DNA of 64,000 nucleotides, taken from positions 1 to 64,000 of the forward strand of contig NZ_WQPK01000045.1 of assembly GCF_018785265.1 (NCBI RefSeq), in the 5' to 3' direction. Source of the DNA: Collinsella aerofaciens (GTDB lineage Bacteria; Actinomycetota; Coriobacteriia; Coriobacteriales; Coriobacteriaceae). Positions 51,476-59,336 of the stretch are shown one piece after another (position 1 is the first letter of the stretch; each line of letters starts with the position of its first letter). The position numbers and the translations under genes were made by a program. A model generated the notes under the pieces. That model was not told where the DNA came from, did no database searches, and saw only the letters and a list, made by a program, of their open reading frames with translations.

Positions 51476-52268
51476 AGCTTAGCAGCATGCGGTCGTTGGC
51501 GAGCTCGCCGCCCGAGACCTCCTCGAACTTCTGCAGCAGGTCGGCCACGGTGAGCGACTTCTTCTCGTCGCCGGCCACGTCGTAGATCACATGGCCCTCG
51601 TGCATCATGATCAGACGGTTGCCCAGACGGATGGCGTCGTTCATGTTGTGCGTGACCATGAGCGTGGTCAGGTGGTTCTCGTCGACGATCTCCTCGGTCA
51701 GGTTGAGCACCTTTGATGCCGTCTTGGGGTCGAGGGCCGCGGTGTGCTCGTCGAGCAGCAGCAGGCGCGGCCTGGTGAGCGTGGCCATCAACAGGGTGAG
51801 TGCCTGGCGCTGGCCGCCCGAGAGCAGGCCGACCTTGGCGTTGAGACGCGTGTCCAGACCAAGGTCCAGGCGCTTGAGCAGCTCAACGTACTCATCTTTC
51901 TCGGCCTTGGTGACGCCCCATGAAAGGCCGCGACGCTGGCCGCGACGCTTGGCGAGGGCCAGGTTCTCGGCAATCTGCATGTCGGCTGCGGTGCCGCGCA
52001 TGGGGTCCTGGAACACGCGGCCCAGGTACTTGGCACGCTGCGACTCGCTCAGACGCGAGATATCGTTGCCGTCGAGCTCGATAACGCCCGAATCGAGCGG
52101 ATATACGCCGGCGATCATGTTGAGCAGCGTGGACTTGCCGGCGCCGTTGCCGCCGATCACGGTTACAAAGTCGCCGTCATTCAGGGTGAGGTCGACGCCG
52201 GTGAGCGCGCGCTTCTCGGTGACGGTGCCCTTGTTAAAGGTCTTCTTGACATGCGAGAGCTTAAGCAT
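51474..52268 (-). CDS. ABC transporter ATPase (TrpXYZ/COG1101-type importer)
   Basis: Energises the importer with the two genes upstream. Walker A is GGNGAGKST near 38-46, the signature LLSGGQRQALTLL, and Walker B LLLLDEHTAALD. ATG 52268 is chosen; it overlaps the permease stop by 8 bp. It has 264 residues. It belongs to the set with a COG2984-type binding protein and a COG4120-type permease, associated with tryptophan or tyrosine uptake in Firmicutes; the substrate here is not proved. Confidence 0.88.
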   Translation of the reverse strand: MLKLSHVKKTFNKGTVTEKRALTGVDLTLNDGDFVTVIGGNGAGKSTLLNMIAGVYPLDSGVIELDGNDISRLSESQRAKYLGRVFQDPMRGTAADMQIAENLALAKRRGQRRGLSWGVTKAEKDEYVELLKRLDLGLDTRLNAKVGLLSGGQRQALTLLMATLTRPRLLLLDEHTAALDPKTASKVLNLTEEIVDENHLTTLMVTHNMNDAIRLGNRLIMMHEGHVIYDVAGDEKKSLTVADLLQKFEEVSGGELANDRMLLS

Positions 52269-53184
52269 CTGCCTCATCCCCCTTCGTGTAGGAGCTGCGG
52301 AGCTTATAGCGCTCCCAAACCACGGGTACGCACAGGGCCACGGCGACGATCACGGCGGAGAGCAACTTCATGTCGTTGGCGTCCATGCCCAATTGCAGCA
52401 CGATGGCGCGGATAAGGAAGTACACCACGGAGCCAAAGACGGCGGAGGCAAGACGGACGCTAAACTGCGTGAGGCCGCCGGGCAGCAGGCGGCCGAGCAC
52501 CTCACCGATAACAATGGCGGCAAGACCGATAACGATGGCACCGGTGCCCATACCAATGTCGGCATACTTCTGGCTCTGGCAGATGAGTGCGCCCGAAAGG
52601 CCGATGAGGGCGTTGGAGAGCACGAGGGCGATCATCTTGGTGGAGTTGGTGTTGACGCCCAGAGCGCGGATCATGTACTCGTTGTTGCCGGTGGCGCGCA
52701 GCGCCGAGCCGATCTCGGTGCCAAAGAACCAATACAGGATGGCAACGATAGCCACGGCGAGCAGGATGCCCAAGATGATGGCAACGGTGGACTGCGGCAG
52801 GCCGGTCATATTGCTGACGGCCGAAAACACGGTGCCCTTGGCAAGAATGGGCGTATTGGACTTGCCCATGATGCGCAGGTTGATGGACCACAGACTGATC
52901 TGGGTGAGGATTCCGGCGAGGATCGCGGGAATCTCGAAGACGGTGGTCAAAATGCCCGTGACGGCACCCGCGATGGCGCCGGCGCACATACCGGCCAGCA
53001 CGGCGAGCAGCGGGTCGACGTTGTTATTGACGATGAGCACAGCGCAGACGCAGCCGCCGAGGGCAAAGCTGCCGTCGCAGGTCATATCGGGAATGTCGAG
53101 CAGGCGGAACGTGATAAACACGCCAAGCACCATAATGCCCCAGAGGACGCCCTGCGAAACGGCGCCCTGCAATGCAATGAGCAT
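52261..53184 (-). CDS. ABC transporter permease (TrpY-like, COG4120)
   Basis: An integral membrane protein with eight or nine helices across 307 residues (GVFITFRLLDIPDMTCDGSF at the start, a family hallmark). It pairs with the ATPase and the lipoprotein. The upstream gap to the lipoprotein gene is 203 bp and contains a GC hairpin (53288-53318) without a clear T run, which could lower expression relative to the binding protein. CTAGGAGG lies before its ATG. Confidence 0.87.
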   Translation of the reverse strand: MLIALQGAVSQGVLWGIMVLGVFITFRLLDIPDMTCDGSFALGGCVCAVLIVNNNVDPLLAVLAGMCAGAIAGAVTGILTTVFEIPAILAGILTQISLWSINLRIMGKSNTPILAKGTVFSAVSNMTGLPQSTVAIILGILLAVAIVAILYWFFGTEIGSALRATGNNEYMIRALGVNTNSTKMIALVLSNALIGLSGALICQSQKYADIGMGTGAIVIGLAAIVIGEVLGRLLPGGLTQFSVRLASAVFGSVVYFLIRAIVLQLGMDANDMKLLSAVIVAVALCVPVVWERYKLRSSYTKGDEADA

Positions 53185-53287
53185 GCTTCATACCTCCTAG
53201 GATAGGGTGGACACGTGATTCACCATAATAGCGGTAACAATGCATAGAAGAGCTGCGGACAGACGTTTTGTTTTACCTGAAACAAGC

Positions 53288-53318
53288 AGGGCGGACGCCG
53301 GTCTACAGCGCCCGCCCC
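53288..53318 (-). other. Intra-operon hairpin between binding protein and permease genes
   Basis: GGGCGG-CGC and GCG-CCGCCC pair around a loop in the 203-bp spacer. A stem of this kind commonly protects the upstream mRNA of an ABC binding protein. Confidence 0.4.
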
Positions 53319-53387
53319 TGTGGCTCAGATATTGAATAACGCGGCTAAAGCGCGAGCACGGGCTCTAGACGCATGCCGCGTATAGCA

Positions 53388-54368
53388 TTACGCGTCCAGA
53401 GCGGAAAGGTCGATGCCCAGGGCCTCGGCCATCTCGTCGTTCTTGACGACGACCAGGTCTTTGCTCGAGAGGTGCTTGATCGGCATGTCTTCGGGCTTGG
53501 CCTCGCCCTTCAGGATCTTGACGGCCATCTCGCCCGCGGCGTAGCCCAGGTCCTCATAGTTGATGGAGAGGGTGAACAGGCCGCCGGCCTTACACATGCC
53601 CTCCTCGCCGGTCACGAAGGGAAGCTTGTTCTCCTTGCAGATCTGGCCGACCTGCGAGGCGCCCGCGGCGATGGTGTTGTCGGTGGGGGAGTACAGCGCG
53701 TCGACCTTGCCCACGGCAGACTCGACGACGGACTGAATCTCGTTGGAGCTCGAGACGGTGAAATCGGTGTACTCGAGCCCCAGCTTGTCGAGCTCCTTCT
53801 TGGCGGCCTTGATCTGGACGTCGGAGTTGGACTCGGCGGTGCAGTAGAGCAGGCCGACCTTCTTTACGTCGGGCAGGACCTTCTGCATCATCTCGAGCTG
53901 CTCGGCGACCGGGGTGAGGTCGGAAGCGCCCGTGACGTTGGTGCCGGGCTTGTCGTTGTCCTGGACCAGGCCGGAGGCGGCGTAGTCGGTGATGGCGCAG
54001 CCCACGATGGGGATATCGGCGGTGGCGCCGGCGGCAGCCTGCGCGGCGGGCGTAGCGATGGCATAGATCAGGTCGACGCCGTCGCCTACGAACTTGTCGG
54101 CAATGGACTTGCACGTGGACTGGTCGTTCTGGGCGTTCTTCTGATCGATCTTAACCTTAAGGCCGCTCTCCTTGATGGCCTTGACAAAGCCGTCGTTGGC
54201 GGCATCGAGTGCGGAGTGCTCGGTGAGCTGCAGAACGCCGATGGTGTAGTCGGAACCGGCGGCAGCAGAGCCGGAACCAGAGTTGCCGCCGCATCCGGCG
54301 AGCGGGGCGAGCGCGAGCAGGCCGGCGGAGACCAGAAGGCTCCTGCGGCTGATGGTGATGTCCTTCAT
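53388..54368 (-). CDS. ABC transporter substrate-binding lipoprotein (COG2984 type)
   Basis: Binds the ligand outside the membrane. The signal sequence has twin arginines (TISRRSLLV) and a lipobox LAGC with the lipidated Cys26, so it could use the Tat pathway. The ABC_sub_bind domain follows with TIGVLQLTEHSALD and KKVGLLYCTAESNS. ATG 54368 is chosen with GGGGGT upstream; the frame extends further. It has 326 residues. It is first in the operon with the permease and ATPase. Amino acids such as tryptophan are typical substrates of this family. Confidence 0.87.
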   Translation of the reverse strand: MKDITISRRSLLVSAGLLALAPLAGCGGNSGSGSAAAGSDYTIGVLQLTEHSALDAANDGFVKAIKESGLKVKIDQKNAQNDQSTCKSIADKFVGDGVDLIYAIATPAAQAAAGATADIPIVGCAITDYAASGLVQDNDKPGTNVTGASDLTPVAEQLEMMQKVLPDVKKVGLLYCTAESNSDVQIKAAKKELDKLGLEYTDFTVSSSNEIQSVVESAVGKVDALYSPTDNTIAAGASQVGQICKENKLPFVTGEEGMCKAGGLFTLSINYEDLGYAAGEMAVKILKGEAKPEDMPIKHLSSKDLVVVKNDEMAEALGIDLSALDA

Positions 54369-54528
54369 ATCATTACCCCCAGTATAAAAATGGCTGGAAA
54401 CACTGCACTGGGACAAAGTGCAAGTGGAACTATAGTAGCGCTGATGTCCATTTTTACAACAGCCTGGCGGGTTTTTTAATACAGAATCGGATGGGCGGTA
54501 CGGGTAGTCGAATGGGCGGCGGAGGGTC

Positions 54529-55314
54529 TTATGCGGCGGAGGAGGCGTCGTCCTCGTCCAAGGCGGCGAAGAGCTTCTTGCCGTCGAGCAGGCGCGTGCT
54601 GACGTTTCTCATTCGGCCAATCTCTACAGTACGCAACGTGTCATCGGCGCCTCGGGCGTCGTAGACCGTTCCCAGCAGATACGAGATGCCATCGCGCTGC
54701 CTGATGGCAAAGGGACGGAGTGTCATCCGTGCTGCTTCGGTTTCGCCACGTGTCGTGACGCTCGAAATATCAAAACTCACCGTGGTTCCGTGGTCGATGG
54801 CCTGCTCGACGAGCTCGCACGTGTCGATGCGCTTGATGGGCGTGCGTGTTGCCTTGGTAGCCTTGCTGCCTGCGCTTGGAGCGGGTTCGGGTGTATCGAG
54901 GTAGCCGCGAACGTCGGCGCTCGCCATGGCAACTAAGTGCTGCGCCATGCTCTTGCGGATAGCGATAGGCGTGGAGCGGTTGCGCATGACCATACCGTGG
55001 AGCCGGATGATCTCTTCATCGGTGAGCGGGCGGGTAAGAAGTTTGTAGCCCACGCCGCGTTTGTATTCAATTTCGTATCCGGCATGGCGAAGCGCGGAGA
55101 TGGCGGTGTAGATGCTGCGCCGCGCCGCCGAGATGGGCATGCGGGCGGGGTCGTCGGGATGGGCGAGGCGCCGGATCAGCTCATCGGAAAGCATGGCCTT
55201 GTCTTCGCCGGTGTTTTCGCTCAAGAGCTGCAGGATACGAACGGCGCGATAGGCTGCCATCGAGGCGGCGCCCCTCGTCGTGGTGTCGTAGGTTTCAACA
55301 GCGGCTTCGGTCAT
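54529..55314 (-). CDS. WYL-like helix-turn-helix regulator
   Basis: The N-terminal part (about 15-95) is a winged helix that resembles DeoR/WYL regulators: AAYRAVRILQLLSEN, and SIYTAISALRHAGYEIEYKRG. The C-terminal part has a beta-rich segment (MTLRPFAIRQRDGISYLLGTVYD) similar to the WYL core (LxPyxLxxxxgxWYLvg), without the exact W-Y-L triplet. ATG 55314 has AAAGGA upstream; GTG 55323 is closer to it than is usual. It has 261 residues. Targets are unknown. Confidence 0.7.
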   Translation of the reverse strand: MTEAAVETYDTTTRGAASMAAYRAVRILQLLSENTGEDKAMLSDELIRRLAHPDDPARMPISAARRSIYTAISALRHAGYEIEYKRGVGYKLLTRPLTDEEIIRLHGMVMRNRSTPIAIRKSMAQHLVAMASADVRGYLDTPEPAPSAGSKATKATRTPIKRIDTCELVEQAIDHGTTVSFDISSVTTRGETEAARMTLRPFAIRQRDGISYLLGTVYDARGADDTLRTVEIGRMRNVSTRLLDGKKLFAALDEDDASSAA

Positions 55315-55431
55315 GGTGCCCACGTCCTTTCCGTTTTGGGTGGCGACGGTATGGAGCCTAGGACGCGGGGCTTTCCCAGGGGCGCAGGGCGCTCTGGGCG
55401 GTCGGTAGTCGTCGGCAAACGGCGGGTCGAG

Positions 55432-55498
55432 TTTTCAACAGCCCTGCTCAACTGACCAAAAACTTGCCAAAAGCTTGACGGATGCTGTTGAAAAAAGC
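55432..55498. repeat. Inverted repeat upstream of the WYL-like gene
   Basis: TTTTCAACAGC (55432-55442) and GCTGTTGAAAA (55488-55498) form a perfect 11-bp inverted repeat. Between them, CCAAAAACTTG and CCAAAAGCTTG are tandem near-copies. It may be an operator or a leader structure. Confidence 0.5.
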
Positions 55499-55535
55499 GT
55501 CTCTCGACCGATGTCGAGAGACGCTTGTGCGATGA
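55493..55535 (-). terminator. Terminator after asnS
   Basis: On the minus strand, AAGCGTCTCTCGAC pairs with GTCGAGAGACGCTT and is followed by TTTTC. Confidence 0.85.
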
Positions 55536-55572
55536 GCGTTGGCGTGTGGCGACGCGAGCTAGCGTTCGACGA

Positions 55573-56976
55573 TTAGAAGTCGGCGTTGCCCACGGTGCGC
55601 GGGTGCGGCAGGACGTCGCGGATGTTGCCCACGCCGGTCAGATACATGACCAAGCGCTCGAAGCCCAGACCGTAGCCGGCGTGCTTGCAGGAACCGTAGC
55701 GGCGCAGGTCAAGGTAGTACTTGTACTGCTCGGGATTCATACCCAGGTCCTTGATGCGGGCCTCGAGCAGATCCAGGCGCTCCTCGCGCTGGGAGCCACC
55801 GATGATCTCGCCGATGCCCGGCACCAGGCAGTCGGCGGCGGCGACGGTCTTGCCGTCCTCGTTCATGCGCATGTAGAACGCCTTGATCTCGGCCGGGTAG
55901 TCGGTCACGAAGGTCGGGCGCTTAAAGTGCTCCTCGGTCAGGAAACGCTCGTGCTCGGTTTGCAGGTCGATGCCCCAGCTCACGGGATAGTCAAACTTGT
56001 GACCGGCGGCGACGGCCTGCTCCAGGATCTCGACGGCCTCGGTGTAGGTAACGCGGGCAAAGTCGGAGTTGGCGACATGGTCCAGGCGCTCGAGCAGACC
56101 CTTGTCCACAAACTTGTTGAGCATATTGAGCTCGTCGGGGCAGGTTGCCATGACGTCCTTAAGGACGTACTTGAGCATGGCCTCGGCGTTATCCATGTAG
56201 TCGTTAAGGTCGGCAAAGGCCATCTCGGGCTCGATCATCCAAAACTCGGCGGCGTGGCGCGTGGTGTTGGAGTTCTCGGCACGGAAGGTGGGGCCAAAGG
56301 TGTACACGTCGCCAAAGGCCATGGCAAAGTTCTCGGCATTGAGCTGGCCGGACACGGTGAGGCTTGCATGCTTGCCAAAGAAGTCCTGGCTCCAGTCGAC
56401 CTCGCCGGACTCGGTGAGGGGCGGATTTTTGGGGTCGAGCGTGGTCACGCGGAACATCTCGCCGGCGCCCTCGCAGTCACTCGTGGTGATGATGGGGGTG
56501 TTGACGTAGACAAAGCCCTGCTCCTGGAAGAAGCGGTGGATGGCGGCAGCCGCGACAGAGCGGATGCGGAACACGGCGCGGAACAGGTTGGTGCGCGGAC
56601 GCAGGTGCTGCTGGGTGCGCAGGAACTCGACGGTTGCGCGCTTCTTCTGCAGCGGGTAATCCGGGGCGCTGACGCCCTCGACCTCGATGGAGGTGGCAGA
56701 AAGCTCGAAAGGCTGGGGCGCATCGGGGGTCAGCTTGACGGTGCCGGTGCAAATGAGTGCGGCCGAGACGTTTTGATGGGCGATCTCGTCGTAGTTGTCG
56801 AGTGCCTCGCGGTTCATGACGACCTGCAGGTCGCGGAAGCAGCTGCCGTCGTTGAGCGTAACAAAGCCAAAGTTCTTCATGTCGCGGACGGACTTGACCC
56901 AGCCGGCGACGGTGACGGTCTGGCCGCCGAGCGACTCGGCATCGGCATAGAGCTGCGCGATTTTGGTGCGGTTCAC
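55573..56976 (-). CDS. asnS: Asparaginyl-tRNA synthetase
   Basis: Class IIb synthetase. An N-terminal OB fold ([14 protein letters not shown]) is followed by motif 2 ([21 protein letters not shown]) and motif 3 ([15 protein letters not shown]). The start is taken as GTG 56976 because GGGAGG sits four bases upstream; ATG 56988 and 57012 lie in frame above it. It has 467 residues. With asnB it provides Asn and Asn-tRNA directly. Confidence 0.92.
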   Translation of the reverse strand: MNRTKIAQLYADAESLGGQTVTVAGWVKSVRDMKNFGFVTLNDGSCFRDLQVVMNREALDNYDEIAHQNVSAALICTGTVKLTPDAPQPFELSATSIEVEGVSAPDYPLQKKRATVEFLRTQQHLRPRTNLFRAVFRIRSVAAAAIHRFFQEQGFVYVNTPIITTSDCEGAGEMFRVTTLDPKNPPLTESGEVDWSQDFFGKHASLTVSGQLNAENFAMAFGDVYTFGPTFRAENSNTTRHAAEFWMIEPEMAFADLNDYMDNAEAMLKYVLKDVMATCPDELNMLNKFVDKGLLERLDHVANSDFARVTYTEAVEILEQAVAAGHKFDYPVSWGIDLQTEHERFLTEEHFKRPTFVTDYPAEIKAFYMRMNEDGKTVAAADCLVPGIGEIIGGSQREERLDLLEARIKDLGMNPEQYKYYLDLRRYGSCKHAGYGLGFERLVMYLTGVGNIRDVLPHPRTVGNADF

Positions 56977-57085
56977 GTATCCTCCCATAACGGTTGAATG
57001 ATAGTTATCCATACAGTTCGATATTTTAGCAGCTCGGCTCATTTGGGCTATACAGATAAGGCATTGGCGGGATGGTTTTTCAAAC

Positions 57086-57121
57086 GAAAAGCGCCCGCGG
57101 CCTAATGGTCGTGGGCGCTTG
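57086..57121 (-). terminator. Terminator after the EIIA gene
   Basis: On the minus strand AAGCGCCCACGACC pairs with GGCCGCGGGCGCTT, one or two mismatches, followed by TTCGTTTG. Confidence 0.75.
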
Positions 57122-57157
57122 ACGAGGTGCCTTTTGGCTGTGTGGCGCGGGGCCTGG

Positions 57158-57721
57158 CTACTTGGTCTTGGCAACCAGCAGCGGGTCGCCAAGCTTGACG
57201 AGCGGGTTGCCGCCGATAAGCGTTCCAGACTCGCCGACATGGTCGATGCTCTTAAGACGATCGAGCTCGGAGACGATGACGGTCACGATGTCCTCGTGAC
57301 CAGCGGCCTTAATGGCCTCGCGGTCGAAGCTGATGAGCGGCTGGCCTGCCTTGACCACATCGCCCATCTCGACAAAGCGGGCAAAACCCTTGCCGTTCAT
57401 TTCCACGGTGCCCAGGCCAACATGGATGAACACGCGCAGGCCGTCCTCGGTAATCATGCCGATGGAGTGGTTGGTGACAGTGGTGGCACCGATGCGGCCG
57501 TTGGCGGGCGCATAGATGGTGCCGGTAATGGGCTCGATGCCATAGCCCTGGCCAAGCATGCCCGAGGCGATCGTCTCGTCGGGAACCTCGTTCAGGTTGA
57601 CGAGCACGCCGTTGACGGGGGCATAGATGACGCCTTCGCGGGTAGCGAAGCTTGCTGCGGGCGGAACGGACGCCTCGCCGGTCGAGGTGAAGGTGGACTT
57701 AAGCGAATCGAGCAGACCCAT
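57158..57721 (-). CDS. crr: PTS glucose-type EIIA protein
   Basis: Accepts phosphate from HPr and passes it to EIIB. The active His100 is in [10 protein letters not shown]; His85 is in TVTNHSIGM. It has the EIIA-Glc fold with YAPVNGVL and [11 protein letters not shown] 57721 has GGAGG upstream; the longer frame is not needed. It has 187 residues. It stands alone, with no EIIBC beside it. It could phosphorylate the EIIBC at 36.9-38.4 kb and may also regulate, as Crr does. Confidence 0.88.
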   Translation of the reverse strand: MGLLDSLKSTFTSTGEASVPPAASFATREGVIYAPVNGVLVNLNEVPDETIASGMLGQGYGIEPITGTIYAPANGRIGATTVTNHSIGMITEDGLRVFIHVGLGTVEMNGKGFARFVEMGDVVKAGQPLISFDREAIKAAGHEDIVTVIVSELDRLKSIDHVGESGTLIGGNPLVKLGDPLLVAKTK

Positions 57722-57964
57722 AGTTGCCTCCAACTTAAATAGGCGCATATCGCGCGTTTGGTTTGCCGGAAACGTTTCATATGTGTTTCGCGGCTTGGTC
57801 AACGCCCCTATTCTACGCTGCTCAAAGATACCTCTGAGCTGGGATTATGTGATATATCAGTTGAAGGGAAACTTATTGCCGGAGTGTTTCTGCGCCACGG
57901 GTTCAAGTGGGGTACGCTTGAAGGCAAAAAACAAGGGCGCTTAATTTGCGCGAAGGGAGCACAT

Positions 57965-58864
57965 ATGATTGTCGAGAACCATGCGCTGTGGGGCGAGGAG
58001 CCGACCGAGGAATATCCGGCGACCTTTACGTATTTGGGTGCCGAGCCGCTGCCCGATAAACCGAATGGCCGCCGCCCTGCCGTGATTATCTGCGGCGGAG
58101 GTGCGTTTACGCATATCGCTCCGCATGAGCAGGATCCCGTGGCGTTTGCGTTTTTGGATCACGGCTACCAGGCCTTTGTGCTCAACTATGTCACGAGTTC
58201 TACGGGTGACGTGAGCTTTCCGCACCCCCAGGCAGATCTTGCCAAGATGGTCGCCACGGTGCGCGCCAACGCTGACGAGTGGCATGTCGATCCCAAGCGC
58301 GTGTGCGTCGTGGGCTTTTCTGCTGGCGGCATGATTTGCGCTTCGCTGGCAACACAGTGGAAGACCGGCCCCTTCGCGGCACTTGCCGGGGCGCGTCCGG
58401 ACGACATTCGTCCCGATGCCGTGGTGCTGGGCTATCCATTGCTCGACTTTGCCTATGTGCGCGACATGCAGACGCGCGATCCGCGCATTGACTTGCGCGT
58501 GCCCAAGACGGGCGGCAAGACGGGACGCGATTTGCTCAACGACTACCTGTCGATGGTGACGGGCGGCGAGGCAACTGACGAGCATCTGGCCGACATCTGC
58601 CCCACCACGCATGTTTCGCGCCAGATGCCACCGACCTTTGTGTGGGGCGTGTCCGACGACAAGACGGCGCCGATCGCGCAGGTCTACCCGTTTGCGCAGC
58701 GCATGGCCGAGGAGGGCGTTGCATGCGAGATGCACGTCTTCGACCAGGGTGGTCACGGCCTTTCGCTCGGCAACGCCAACACCGCGGTCGACAACGAGGA
58801 CAAGCAGGTGGCGGTCCGCCCTTGGATTCGCCTAGCCTTCCGCTTCCTGGAGCGCCATCTGTAA
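57965..58864 (+). CDS. Alpha/beta-hydrolase, esterase/acetylxylan-esterase type
   Basis: Likely hydrolyses short acyl esters. The oxyanion motif CGGGAFTH is at about 43-50, and the nucleophile Ser119 is in GFSAGG. The Asp is probably in SDDKTAP near 235, and His in GGHGLS near 266. There is no signal peptide, so it is cytoplasmic. It has 299 residues. ATG 57965 follows AAGGGAG. Its stop is followed by the GTTGCGGTG palindrome copy B. Confidence 0.8.
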   Translation: MIVENHALWGEEPTEEYPATFTYLGAEPLPDKPNGRRPAVIICGGGAFTHIAPHEQDPVAFAFLDHGYQAFVLNYVTSSTGDVSFPHPQADLAKMVATVRANADEWHVDPKRVCVVGFSAGGMICASLATQWKTGPFAALAGARPDDIRPDAVVLGYPLLDFAYVRDMQTRDPRIDLRVPKTGGKTGRDLLNDYLSMVTGGEATDEHLADICPTTHVSRQMPPTFVWGVSDDKTAPIAQVYPFAQRMAEEGVACEMHVFDQGGHGLSLGNANTAVDNEDKQVAVRPWIRLAFRFLERHL

Positions 58865-58891
58865 GAGGACGGGCATCCCAGCCCTTCAATA

Positions 58892-58958
58892 ACTTGCGGT
58901 GAAATAGTTCCGATCTGGGGCATCAACCAGCCCATCCAGGAACTATTCCACCGCAACT
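58892..58958. repeat. GTTGCGGTG palindrome family, copy B
   Basis: ACTTGCGGTGAAATAGTTCC pairs with the reverse of GGAACTATTCCACCGCAACT; the A-C mismatch after GGTG is the same as in copies A and C. The inner part differs (GTTCC/GGAAC instead of GGACTG/CAGTCC), but pairing is kept. It is 28 bp after the esterase stop. Confidence 0.7.
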
Positions 58959-58978
58959 TTGTTTTTGATGCCCCGCCC

Positions 58979-59176
58979 GGAAACTGCGTCCCAGTTTTGC
59001 CTTTCAAGGTGGGACACGGTTTCCCATAGGGCCTCGACTGGGAAAGTGCGTCCCGTTTCGAGTGGGGATTCCGGGATGCATTTTCCGTAAGAGGCCTGTT
59101 TGGGAAACCATATCCCGTTTCGAGCCAGAATTCTGGGATGTAGTTTCCCCGAGAGGCCTCATCGGGAAACTATGGC
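58979..59176. repeat. Tandem array of ~62-bp hairpin units before feoB
   Basis: Three complete units and one partial unit repeat with a period of 60-63 bp (hairpins at 58979-59025, 59040-59086 and 59102-59149, then a partial unit from 59164). Each has GGGAAA...CCC paired with GGGA...TTTCCC, a central TTTCGAG-like loop and a GAGGCCT linker. There is no coding frame. The 472-bp gap 58865-59336 holds this, palindrome copy B and the feoB promoter region. Confidence 0.75.
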
Positions 59177-59336
59177 CCTGAACTCTCCTGCCTGTCCCCA
59201 TTGCGCCAATCTGCTGATTGAACGTCATTGTGTGTTCACGCTATCATGTAAGCTTAAAATTGGTTAGCCATGGCAAACGGTTAGTCATGGTAAACAAAAT
59301 GCAACGCCCTGTGGGCGCCGGGGGAGGAACACGGAC

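Noticed and set aside
58979..59176. CRISPR array
   Set aside because: The units are degenerate along their whole length, with no constant repeat alternating with unique spacers, and no cas genes are present.
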